Below are positions 1 to 7,447 of a stretch of 19,774 nt of DNA, in pieces. The DNA is taken from assembly GCA_046484285.1 (NCBI GenBank), contig JAWOBP010000125.1, positions 1 to 19,774 of the forward strand, read 5' to 3'. The translations under genes were made by a program, and so were the position numbers. Position 1 is the first letter of the stretch; the number at the start of each line of letters is the position of its first letter. The notes under the pieces are model-generated. The model was not told the DNA's origin, did not search any database, and saw only the letters and a list, made by a program, of their open reading frames with translations. This DNA comes from CAZHCG01 sp046484285. Its GTDB lineage: Bacteria; Myxococcota_A; Polyangia; JAAYKL01.

Positions 1-726
1 CAGCCGCCTTACGGCGGCGAGTTCCCGGACGACTATCAACTCGGCTTTGCCGGAGAGGCGGCGCAGGTATCCTCGGGCAGCGCCCACCACTGCGCGCTGC
101 TGGAAAACGGTGATGTCTACTGCTGGGGCATCAACGATTATGGCCAGCTAGGTTACGGTCACACCGACTTCGTGGCCGCCAGCCAGGTGCCGGACCAGGT
201 CGGGCCGGTGGAGCTGGGCGGGCCGGCGGTGCAGGTCGCGGCCGGCGGCGATCACACCTGCGCGATCCTCGAAGGCGGCGACGTGGTCTGCTGGGGGTGG
301 AACGGTGCGGGCGGTCAGCTCGGCTACGGCAACACGGAGAACGTGGGCGACGACGAGTTGCCGGCCGACGTGGGCACGGTGGACGTCGGCGCCGAGGTCG
401 TCCAGATCTCGGCGGGCGGCGGGTTCACCTGCGCTGTCCTTGCCGGTGGAGGGCTGAAATGCTGGGGCATCTGGTCCTACGAGGCGGGGGAGATGGTCGG
501 TGACGACGAGTCTCCCGCCGACGTCGATCCGATCAGCGTGGGAGGAGCGGTGACCCGGGTCAGCGCCGGCGGCTCGCACGTCTGCGCGGTGATGGCCAGC
601 GGTACCCTGAGGTGCTGGGGTAGAAACGACGACGGCCAGCTCGGCTACGGAGACGCCTACGCTGGAGAGGACTTCCTGGGCGACGACGAGCCGCCGGCCA
701 GCCTCTGCGAGGTGCCGGTGATCTGA
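1..726 (+). CDS. RCC1-repeat surface protein, 3' part
   Basis: The reading frame is open from the first base of the window, so the start and any signal peptide lie upstream; 241 residues are visible. Four RCC1-like blades can be seen, each with a Gly-rich strand, H-x-C-A, then a C-W-G turn, usually followed by a GQLGYG-type ending. The third blade has C-W-G but lacks the GQLG motif. The paired Cys in each blade (HxCA and CWG) are typical of secreted RCC1 proteins of myxobacteria and relatives, where they probably form disulfides. RCC1 blades form a beta-propeller; in bacteria these proteins are mostly extracellular or surface-bound, with unknown ligands. The protein ends soon after the last blade, at a TGA at 724-726. 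Family assignment is firm; function is not known. Confidence 0.88.
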   Translation, partial: QPPYGGEFPDDYQLGFAGEAAQVSSGSAHHCALLENGDVYCWGINDYGQLGYGHTDFVAASQVPDQVGPVELGGPAVQVAAGGDHTCAILEGGDVVCWGWNGAGGQLGYGNTENVGDDELPADVGTVDVGAEVVQISAGGGFTCAVLAGGGLKCWGIWSYEAGEMVGDDESPADVDPISVGGAVTRVSAGGSHVCAVMASGTLRCWGRNDDGQLGYGDAYAGEDFLGDDEPPASLCEVPVI

Positions 727-842
727 GCGCACCGGCCGCTTCGATCTTGTTGCAGGGTTTTCGAGTCGGGGTATCGCGATCGAGCGCCGCCCACCGGACC
801 CCCGGCCCGAAACGCTTTCCTCACAGCGCGGAATGCTCAGGG

Positions 843-1934
843 TCAGGAACCGGTCTTGCTGTCGGCCGAGAGACTGCGCTGCTCGGCGATCTCCTCGAGG
901 CGCTCCAGCAGCTCGCGCTCTTCTTCGCCGACGCTGCTCGGCAGCAGCACGTCGACCTCCACTATCAGATCTCCGCGGCCGCGGCGGCCGACGCGGGGAA
1001 CGCCCTTGCCTTCCACCCTGACCACGTCGCCCGGTTGCGTTCCGGCCGGGAGCTCCACGTTCACCGACTCGTCGACCAGCTCGATCTCCTCCCGGTGGCC
1101 GAGGATCGCCCGCGTGTAAGGTACCGTCAGTCGATAGCGCAGGTCGTTGCCCTCGCGTTCCAAGGTGGGATGCGGGGCCACCTCGACGAAGATGTACAGA
1201 TCGCCCGGCTCGCCATCACCCTCCGGGTGCTCTCCCTCGCCGGCGAGTCGCAGGCGCATTCCGCTGTCGATCCCCGGCGGCACGGTCGCGGTCACGGTGC
1301 GGGTGTACGGGGCGCGCCCGGTGCCGTTGCAGGCCGTGCAGGGATCGGTGATCCGCGTTCCGCGCCCATGACAATCCGGGCAGGTGGTCGTCATGGTCAT
1401 GAATCCGGTCTGCTGGACCACCTGACCGTGACCGTTGCAGGTGGTGCAGATCTCGGGAGACGTGCCGGGCGCGGATCCGGACCCCTCACAAACTTCGCAT
1501 TTTTTCAGTTGCGCTACCTCGATCTTTTTGCGCGCGCCCCGAATCGCCTCTTCGAAAGAAAGCTCCAGATCGTAGCGCAAATCAGAGCCCCGTGGAGGCC
1601 TGGGAGGACGCGAGCGCCGCCGGCCGAAGATGTCCCCGCCGAAAAAGTCGGTGAACAGGTCGCCGAAGTGGGAGAAGATATCCTCCACCTGGCCGAAGCC
1701 TGTCTGCCCGTTGAGCCCCTCGTGGCCGAAGCGGTCGTAGATTCTGCGTTTCTCCGGATTGCTCAGCACGTCGTAGGCCTCGGCGGCCTCCTTGAAGCGC
1801 TCCTCGGCGGCGGGATCGTCGGGGTTTCGATCCGGGTGGAGCCTGAGCGCCAGACGGCGATAGGCCTGCTTTATCTCCTTGAAATCGGCTTGTCGCGAGA
1901 CGCCGATCACTTCGTAATAATCTTTTTTCGACAT
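843..1934 (-). CDS. dnaJ: Chaperone DnaJ (type I Hsp40)
   Basis: This is the Hsp40 co-chaperone that delivers unfolded clients to DnaK and stimulates its ATPase. The 363 residues show the full type I layout. The J domain spans about 4-70 with the HPD motif at 33-35. A Gly/Phe-rich segment spans about 73-104. A zinc-binding domain carries four CxxCxGxG repeats starting near Cys146, Cys163, Cys185 and Cys199. The C-terminal substrate-binding domains end in a charged tail. The length is close to the usual 370-380. The ATG at 1932-1934 begins MSKKDYYE, the canonical DnaJ N-terminus. No dnaK or grpE lies nearby, so it is a lone copy in this window. It diverges from zapA across about 100 bases of AT-rich DNA. 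It converges on the RCC1 gene with 116 bases between them, in which I see no clear terminator. Confidence 0.96.
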   Translation of the reverse strand: MSKKDYYEVIGVSRQADFKEIKQAYRRLALRLHPDRNPDDPAAEERFKEAAEAYDVLSNPEKRRIYDRFGHEGLNGQTGFGQVEDIFSHFGDLFTDFFGGDIFGRRRSRPPRPPRGSDLRYDLELSFEEAIRGARKKIEVAQLKKCEVCEGSGSAPGTSPEICTTCNGHGQVVQQTGFMTMTTTCPDCHGRGTRITDPCTACNGTGRAPYTRTVTATVPPGIDSGMRLRLAGEGEHPEGDGEPGDLYIFVEVAPHPTLEREGNDLRYRLTVPYTRAILGHREEIELVDESVNVELPAGTQPGDVVRVEGKGVPRVGRRGRGDLIVEVDVLLPSSVGEEERELLERLEEIAEQRSLSADSKTGS

Positions 1935-1951
1935 GACTGCGTACTCGTTCC

Positions 1952-1966
1952 AAATAATGATTATTT
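1952..1966. promoter_or_regulatory. Perfect AT-rich palindrome between dnaJ and zapA
   Basis: A seven-base arm, a central G and the exact reverse-complement arm (AAATAAT-G-ATTATTT) lie in the dnaJ-zapA divergent intergenic region, immediately upstream of a consensus -10 box for zapA. The 7-1-7 geometry and the ATAAT/ATTAT core resemble a Fur-type box, but base composition alone could explain part of this. An operator role is inference. Confidence 0.35.
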
Positions 1967-1967
1967 T

Positions 1968-1973
1968 TATAAT
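1968..1973 (+). promoter_or_regulatory. Candidate -10 box for zapA
   Basis: A perfect TATAAT lies 64 bases before the zapA start codon. I find no good -35 at 16-18 bases spacing. On the other strand a TTGACA (reverse complement of 1973-1978) overlaps it and could be a -35 for dnaJ, but its best -10 candidates are badly spaced. The region clearly holds the divergent promoters; exact assignment is uncertain. Confidence 0.45.
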
Positions 1974-2036
1974 GTCAACGGTCCCGGCCGCTGCGGATTG
2001 ACCTGCGCGGACCGGGAGAGTAGACTTTCACCCACA

Positions 2037-2330
2037 ATGAAATCGTTGTCGATAACCGTTGGCGGGCACTCGTTCCAGATCCGGTCAGACGCCAGCGCCG
2101 AGCACGTCGAGTCGCTCGCCGCGGAGGTGGATCGTCGCTTCAAGGCGATCGAGAAGCGCGGGCCCCGAACCGAGCAGAGCTTCCGCGCGATGGCGATGGT
2201 CGCGATCGTGCTGCTCGACGAGCTGCTCGAGGCGCGGGAGAGGCGCGGCGAGGCGATTCGTCTCTCGCGCGAGTTCGCGATTCGAATGATCGAGCGCATC
2301 GACCGTATTCTGTCGGAAGAGCAGAGCTGA
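2037..2330 (+). CDS. zapA: Cell division protein ZapA
   Basis: ZapA is a small cytoplasmic protein that bundles FtsZ filaments and stabilises the Z ring. The 97 residues match the family length of about 100. They start with the typical beta-hairpin (SITVGGHSFQIRSD, residues 4-18), followed by an amphipathic helix with the AEVDRRFKAI-type sequence. A long C-terminal coiled-coil helix (about 50-97) is used for dimer and tetramer formation. The open frame extends far upstream antisense to dnaJ, but the protein similarity begins exactly at this ATG. No strong Shine-Dalgarno sequence is visible. Its place upstream of RNase Y fits the ZapA/RNase Y order I recall from deltaproteobacteria. Confidence 0.85.
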   Translation: MKSLSITVGGHSFQIRSDASAEHVESLAAEVDRRFKAIEKRGPRTEQSFRAMAMVAIVLLDELLEARERRGEAIRLSREFAIRMIERIDRILSEEQS

Positions 2331-2434
2331 TTTTCTACCGCTGATCCGAGAATCCTTTCGCCCGCGACTTGCTTTTCCCCGGTATCGCGGATATGAAGCT
2401 CGTGTATTCATTCCAGGTGACGAGGAATGTTGGA

Positions 2435-2440
2435 TATAAA
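2435..2440 (+). promoter_or_regulatory. Candidate -10 box upstream of the zapA-rny RNA
   Basis: TATAAA (TATAAAT with the next base) stands out in GC-rich DNA. It lies just before the predicted 5' strand of the RNA closing helix. The -35 position is poor (TTCCAG at 2411-2416, spacing 18). An inverted repeat, CATTCC-N9-GGAATG at 2409-2429, covers the -35 region and could be an operator or compensate for the weak -35. Confidence 0.35.
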
Positions 2441-2442
2441 TA

Positions 2443-2618
2443 GGATTACGAGGTTCAAAACCGGGCTCGAGGCGAAAAGACGCGACGTTCTCGCTGAGCG
2501 AACCAACTCGAGCCCGAGGAAATAGGGCTCCGCCTCGACGGCGGCCGCGACGGCGGTCGGGCGGAGCACAGAGCACAAGGCCGCGCCGCGCGGATTGCGG
2601 CGCCTCACCTCGCAGTCC
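2443..2618 (+). ncRNA. Candidate structured RNA (possibly 6S-like) between zapA and rny
   Basis: The 390-base zapA-rny interval has no convincing ORF but can be paired into one closed structure. A long-range helix joins 2443-2454 to 2607-2618 (12 positions, one A-C mismatch, one G-U). Inside it lie three hairpins. H1 has a perfect 10-bp stem, 2462-2471 with 2507-2516. H2 has 2527-2534 with 2560-2567, plus an inner 4-bp stem. H3 has 2583-2589 with 2597-2603. The total of about 176 nt is near the size of 6S RNA, which often lies next to zapA in proteobacteria. The branched fold is not the simple rod of E. coli 6S, so the identity is unproven. It could instead be an rny leader element. Pairings were found by eye; the 6S call is inference from size and position. 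Confidence 0.4.
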
Positions 2619-2722
2619 AGCATTTCTTCGCGCCTGTTCGGATTCTTGCGCGGACGCTCGACGTCCCAACCGCGACGCCGGAGTTGGCCGGTGTCGCGTT
2701 GAAAGATAGAAAGGAAAACCGC

Positions 2723-4294
2723 ATGAGCACCACAGTCGTCATTGCCGCTGCGGTCGGCCTGCTGGTCGGCGTGGCAGCGGGCTGGCTGATCGTCGGGAGC
2801 CTCAAGGCCCGCGGCGCGGCCGCCAAGGCCGGAGAGGCCGAGAAAGAGGCGGAGGCGATCCTGGAGCGCGCCCGCCAGGAAGCCAAGACTCTCGTCAAGG
2901 ACGCCGAGATCGCGGCCCGTGAAGAGAAGATACGCACGCTGGCCGAGGTCGAGGACGAGAGCAAGCAGATCAAGGAAGAGGCCAAGAAGAACGAGGAGAG
3001 ATATCGCAAGCGAGAGGAGCTGCTGGAGAAGAAGAAGGACCTGCTGACCAGCAAGGAGCTGGAGCTGTCCAAGCGCGAGGCCGGCATCGAGCGCTCGGAG
3101 CGATCGCTCGTCGAGAAGAACGCGGGGCTCGACAAGCGCATCGAGGAGGCCGAGCACGTCGTGGAGCGCAAGGCCGGCATGAGCAAGGAGGAGGCCAAGA
3201 AGGAGCTCGTCGAGAGGATTACCGACGATGCCCGGCGCAGCGCGGCGCTGCGGGTGCGGCGCATCGAGGAGGAGGCCAACGAGGAGTCCGAGGCGCGCGC
3301 CAAGAGGATCGTGGGGATCGCGATCCAGCGCTACGCCGGGGAGTACGTTCAGGAGAGATCGGTGTCGGTCATCCACCTGCCCAGCGACGAGATGAAGGGG
3401 CGCATCATCGGGCGGGAGGGACGCAACATCCGCGCCCTGGAGGCGGCGACCGGCATCGACCTGATCGTGGACGACACACCCGAGACCGTGGTCGTCTCGG
3501 GCTTCGATCCGGTGCGCCGCGAGGTGGCCAGGCTCTCACTGGAGCGACTGATCCAGGACGGACGGATCCACCCGACCCGGATCGAGGACGTGGTCAACAA
3601 GGCCGCCAAGGACGTCAACAAGACGATCAAGGAGGCCGGCGAGCAGGCGATCCTGGAGCTCGGGCTGGCGCGGGTGCACCCCGAGCTGGTCAAGATGCTG
3701 GGCAGGTTGAAGTTCCGCTACAGCTACGCGCAAAACGTGCTGAGACACTCGGTGGAGTGCGGTTTCATCGCCGGGATGATGGCCGCCGAGCTGGGGCTCA
3801 ACCAGCGCAAGGCCCGCCGCGCGGGTCTGCTGCACGACATCGGAAAGGCGATGACCCACGAGGTGGAGGGCTCGCACGCCGTGGTGGGAGCGCAGTTCGC
3901 CAAGAAGCACGGCGAGGAGCCGCTGGTGGTCAACGCGATCGCCTCGCACCACGAGGATGAGTCGCCGACCAGCGTGATCGCGCACCTGGTGGGCGCCGCC
4001 GACGCGCTCTCCGGAGCCCGCCCGGGCTCGCGCCGCGAGATGCTGGAGTCCTACGTCAAGCGGCTGGAGAACCTCGAAAAGATCTGCACCGGCTTCGACG
4101 GGGTGGAGAAATCCTACGCGATCCAGGCAGGCCGGGAGGTGAGGGTGCTGGTCGAGAACCAGCGCGTCTCCGACGAGAACGCCACGCTGCTGGCCAAGGA
4201 CATCGCCGGGCGGATCGAGTCGGAGCTGACCTATCCCGGTCAGATCAAGGTCACGGTCATCCGCGAGACGCGCGCCGTGGCCACGGCCCACTGA
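2723..4294 (+). CDS. rny: Ribonuclease Y
   Basis: RNase Y is a membrane-anchored endoribonuclease that starts mRNA decay. The 523-residue protein (family about 515-525) begins with a transmembrane helix (about 2-27). A long charged coiled coil (about 30-200) follows. The KH RNA-binding domain has GRIIGREGRN at about 226-235. An HD hydrolase domain follows, with His342, His371-Asp372 (LLHDIGKA) and the later HHEDE segment. It ends with the usual C-terminal RNase Y domain. The frame is open further upstream, with a TTG at 2684, but the ATG at 2723 is preceded by AAGGA and starts directly before the membrane helix, so I chose it. It is followed 9 bases later by the YmdB-family gene, a neighbour pairing also known in Firmicutes. 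Confidence 0.96.
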   Translation: MSTTVVIAAAVGLLVGVAAGWLIVGSLKARGAAAKAGEAEKEAEAILERARQEAKTLVKDAEIAAREEKIRTLAEVEDESKQIKEEAKKNEERYRKREELLEKKKDLLTSKELELSKREAGIERSERSLVEKNAGLDKRIEEAEHVVERKAGMSKEEAKKELVERITDDARRSAALRVRRIEEEANEESEARAKRIVGIAIQRYAGEYVQERSVSVIHLPSDEMKGRIIGREGRNIRALEAATGIDLIVDDTPETVVVSGFDPVRREVARLSLERLIQDGRIHPTRIEDVVNKAAKDVNKTIKEAGEQAILELGLARVHPELVKMLGRLKFRYSYAQNVLRHSVECGFIAGMMAAELGLNQRKARRAGLLHDIGKAMTHEVEGSHAVVGAQFAKKHGEEPLVVNAIASHHEDESPTSVIAHLVGAADALSGARPGSRREMLESYVKRLENLEKICTGFDGVEKSYAIQAGREVRVLVENQRVSDENATLLAKDIAGRIESELTYPGQIKVTVIRETRAVATAH

Positions 4295-4303
4295 GTGCGG
4301 GCG

Positions 4304-5089
4304 ATGTCTTCCATCCGCATCCTGTTGGTCGGAGACGTGATGGCCAAGACCGGCATGCTGGAGCTGCGGCGCCGGCTGCCGGGTCTGATCGCTCAGCGCG
4401 CCGTCGACTTCGCGGTGGTCAACGGCGAGAACGCGGCGGGCGGCCGCGGAATCACTCCAGACCTGACACGCGATATCCTGGATCTGGGGGCGCACGTGGT
4501 GACCACCGGCAACCACGTCTGGCGGCAGCGCGAGATCAGGCCCTACATCTCCTCCGAGCCGCGCCTGCTGCGGCCGTACAACTACACCGAGGGCCAGCCC
4601 GGCGCGGGGCTGGGAAGCTACGAGACCGCGGCCGGCGTGCGGGTCGGCGTGCTCAACCTGGCCGGACAGGTCTTCATGGACCAGGCGGACAACCCGTTCA
4701 AGGCCGCCGACCGCGCGCTGGAGGCGCTCGCCGGCGTGGAGGTGGTACTGGTGGACATGCACGCCGAGGTGACCAGCGAGAAGCGCGCGATGGGCTTTCA
4801 CCTCGACGGGCGCGTCACCGCGGTGCTGGGCACGCACACCCACGTGCAGACCGCCGACGAGCAGCTGCTGGAAGGCGGGACCGCCTACATCTCGGACGTG
4901 GGGATGACCGGCCCCCACGACTCCGTGATCGGAATGCGCAAGGACCTGGTCGTCGGCCGCTTCACGACCGGCCTGCCCGCCAGCTTCAAGCCGGCCAAGG
5001 GCGGAGCACGCCTGCAGGGCGCCCTGGTGGAGGCCGACGCCGCCAGCGGACGCGCGCTGGCCGTGGAGCGAATAGACCTGGCCGACTGA
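4304..5089 (+). CDS. ymdB: YmdB-family metallophosphoesterase (TIGR00282)
   Basis: This is a dinuclear-metal phosphoesterase. In Bacillus subtilis the family member YmdB hydrolyses 2',3'-cyclic nucleotides and affects biofilm versus motility choice. The 261 residues match the family length. The metal ligands are visible in order: Asp11 (VGDV), Glu42-Asn43 (NGENAAGG), Asn70-His71 (TTGNHVW), His153 (DMHAE), and His178 and His180 (GTHTHVQT). The conserved DVGMTGP segment is also present. I chose the ATG at 4304; a GTG at 4295 would add three residues. It lies 9 bases after rny and is surely co-transcribed with it. Whether cyclic nucleotides are the substrate here is inferred from the family. Confidence 0.93.
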   Translation: MSSIRILLVGDVMAKTGMLELRRRLPGLIAQRAVDFAVVNGENAAGGRGITPDLTRDILDLGAHVVTTGNHVWRQREIRPYISSEPRLLRPYNYTEGQPGAGLGSYETAAGVRVGVLNLAGQVFMDQADNPFKAADRALEALAGVEVVLVDMHAEVTSEKRAMGFHLDGRVTAVLGTHTHVQTADEQLLEGGTAYISDVGMTGPHDSVIGMRKDLVVGRFTTGLPASFKPAKGGARLQGALVEADAASGRALAVERIDLAD

Positions 5090-5290
5090 AACAAGACCTC
5101 AGCCCAACGAGCCGGGGACGGGCACGGATTCCTTCTGCATCTCGTCCAGGAAGAAGAAACCGACGGGCGCTCGCGATCATTTTGCGCTCGAGCAACTCGT
5201 CGAGAAGCCAGGCGTCGGAGAGCTGCTTTTGTCGCCTCGCGGCCGATCCCCCTACCGCGCCGGGCGGTTTCCGCCTAACATGGGCCTGCC

Positions 5291-7447
5291 GTGGATCAAT
5301 CTCGCGTCCAGAGCTCGCTGCTCGGGTGGATCATCGCCCTGGCGATCACCGTCTCGGTGCTGCTGCGCCGCGACAAGGACCTGCGCCAGAAGCTGTTCAT
5401 CCTCTTGGGGGGCAACGTCACGCTCTTCTACTTCTTCACCTTTCTCTACACCTGGCGCGGAGAGCCGTGGTTCGAGCGCATCTCCCTGACCATGGCGGTA
5501 CTGATCCCGCAAAGCGGCCTGCACTTCTTCCGCGCACTGGCCGCCTCGTCGCACCAGCGGATCCGCTTCGGCCGGCTGGCGCTGGTGCTGGGAATCGCGT
5601 TGATCGCGGTCGTGCTGCATCCCAGCCTGCTGCGCCCCGCGGTCGGCCCGGCCGTGCTGGCCTACGTGGTCGGCTTCACGCTCGTGGCGATCCTCGATTT
5701 GAACGTGCAGGCCCGCAGCGCGCCCACCCGCTTCGACGCGGCCCGGATCCGCTACCTGTTCTACGGCGGGCTGGCGACCCTGACCCTGCAGGTCGCCGAG
5801 CGGCTGGCCCACGCCTTTCACCTGGATCTTCCGCCGGTCGGCCTGGCGATGACCCTTCTCTACCTCTACTTCATCTCCCAGACGATCGTGCGTTACCGCG
5901 TCCTCGATCTCTACGAGATGCTGGGCCGGCTGGCCGTGCTGACCTTGATGGGAGCCGCGCTGGCCGGGATCTACACCGCCCTGGTGCTCTGGGCCGGACG
6001 CGGCTTCGCGATCAACGCCTTTCTCGCCTCGCTGGTGATCCTCTTGCTGTTCGATCCGCTGCGCGATCTGGTCGAGCGCAAGATATCGGATTTCTTCTTC
6101 GGCGAGCGCCGCGAGATGGAGAACCGGCTCGTCGACCTGAGGCGGCGCCTGGGACACCTGATCGGAATCGACGCGATGATCGAGGTTCTGGTCACCGGCC
6201 TCGAGGAGACGCGCCGCTTCACCCACGCGGCGCTGTACCTGATCGATCCCAACAGCCGCGGCTACGACCTGCGCTCCGGTTTCGGACCGGAGCCGTCTCT
6301 GCAGCGGGTGGAGGCCGTCGCGGTCCGCCGCCAACTGCTGCCTTTCACGGCGGGCGGGGCGATCTCAGCGGCCCGACTCGCCGAGGAGCGCCAGCGCCTG
6401 CTGCAGTCCGACCAGAGCGATCGTCTGCTGCTGGCCGGCGAGGCGCAGGAGCTGCTCGAGGGAATGAACGCCGACGTGCTGCTGCCTGTGGAGGGCGAGG
6501 AGCAGATCCTGGGTCTGCTGGTTGTGCGCGACGAGCGGCTCCGCGACGCTTTTTCGCCGGAGGAGGTCACGATGCTGGCCGGCCTCGCCGGGCAGGTCGC
6601 GATCACGGTCGAGAACTCCCAGCTCTACCAGCAGATGAAGGAGCGCGATCGCCTCGCCGTGCTGGGCCAGATGTCGGCCGGGCTGGCTCACGAGATTCGT
6701 AATCCGCTGGGATCGATCAAGGCGGCAGCGCAGTTCATCGAGGAGGTGGCGCCCGGGCGGAAGAGCTCGGACGAAGACCAGGAGAGGGACAGCGGCGATC
6801 GGGAGTTCCTCGCCGTGATCGTCGAGGAGGTCGATCGGCTCAATCGCGTGGTCAGCGATTTTTTGTCCTACGCGCGACCTTCTTCCGGGGATCCGCGGCG
6901 CCAGGACGTCAACGAGGTGCTGCGGCGCACTCTCCAGGTCTTCGAGACGGGGCGCGCCAAGCGGGTCGACCTGGTGGTCGAGCTGGCCGAGGACCTGGCG
7001 CCGGTGATGGTCTACGGCGAGCACCTGCACCAGGTCTTCCTCAACCTGCTGATCAACGGAGCCCAGGCCACGGAGGAAAGCGAGCAGCCCCGCCTCTCCG
7101 TCTCGACCAAGATGCACTCGATACGGCGCGGGCGCGACACCGGAGGCGAACGCGACAGGAGCCGTTTCGTCGAGGTCAGGTTCGCGGACAACGGACCGGG
7201 GATTCCACCGGAGATTCTGCAAAACATCTTCATTCCGTTCTTCACCACGAAATCCAAGGGCTCCGGGCTGGGCCTTTCGGTCTGCCAGCGGATCGTGCGG
7301 GACGCCGGCGGCGAGATAGAGGTTCGCAGCCAGATGGGCCAGGGCAGCATCTTCACCGTCGTTCTGCCCGCGACCGAGGAGCAAAAGGAATCCTCCCAGG
7401 ACGAATTCGAATCGAATTCGTGGACAGCGGAAAGGACTGGGAAATGA
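5291..7447 (+). CDS. Membrane histidine kinase with GAF domain
   Basis: This is a sensor kinase of 718 residues. About 255 N-terminal residues hold roughly eight or nine hydrophobic segments, resembling 7TM-type sensor regions. A GAF domain follows (about 285-445). Next comes the dimerisation/phosphoacceptor helix with LAHEIRNPLG (His467). The ATPase domain has an N box around Asn589, a G1 box DNGPGIP at Asp633 and a G2 box GSGLGLS from about Gly657. All catalytic motifs are intact. The start is the GTG at 5291, the first in frame, and lacks a clear ribosome-binding site, so it may be off by a few codons. No response regulator is adjacent. The stop codon overlaps the start of a surface lipoprotein (ATGA), suggesting translational coupling. 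Input signal and partner are unknown. Confidence 0.92.
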   Translation: MDQSRVQSSLLGWIIALAITVSVLLRRDKDLRQKLFILLGGNVTLFYFFTFLYTWRGEPWFERISLTMAVLIPQSGLHFFRALAASSHQRIRFGRLALVLGIALIAVVLHPSLLRPAVGPAVLAYVVGFTLVAILDLNVQARSAPTRFDAARIRYLFYGGLATLTLQVAERLAHAFHLDLPPVGLAMTLLYLYFISQTIVRYRVLDLYEMLGRLAVLTLMGAALAGIYTALVLWAGRGFAINAFLASLVILLLFDPLRDLVERKISDFFFGERREMENRLVDLRRRLGHLIGIDAMIEVLVTGLEETRRFTHAALYLIDPNSRGYDLRSGFGPEPSLQRVEAVAVRRQLLPFTAGGAISAARLAEERQRLLQSDQSDRLLLAGEAQELLEGMNADVLLPVEGEEQILGLLVVRDERLRDAFSPEEVTMLAGLAGQVAITVENSQLYQQMKERDRLAVLGQMSAGLAHEIRNPLGSIKAAAQFIEEVAPGRKSSDEDQERDSGDREFLAVIVEEVDRLNRVVSDFLSYARPSSGDPRRQDVNEVLRRTLQVFETGRAKRVDLVVELAEDLAPVMVYGEHLHQVFLNLLINGAQATEESEQPRLSVSTKMHSIRRGRDTGGERDRSRFVEVRFADNGPGIPPEILQNIFIPFFTTKSKGSGLGLSVCQRIVRDAGGEIEVRSQMGQGSIFTVVLPATEEQKESSQDEFESNSWTAERTGK

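Noticed and set aside
747..2036. Long plus-strand open frame upstream of and in frame with zapA
   Set aside because: It lies antisense to dnaJ, whose protein is unmistakable; only the last 97 codons (ZapA) match a known protein.
2452..2462. GGTTCAAAACC resembling a tRNA T-arm
   Set aside because: No acceptor stem, D-arm or anticodon arm can be built around it; it is part of the candidate RNA instead.
2408..3376. Long minus-strand open frames antisense to the start of rny
   Set aside because: Their translations are low-complexity Leu/Arg/Ser runs mirroring the rny coiled coil; no domain and no ribosome-binding site.
5182..6702. Long plus-strand frame overlapping the kinase
   Set aside because: Arg/Pro/Gly-rich shadow of the GC-rich kinase gene in another frame; no motifs.
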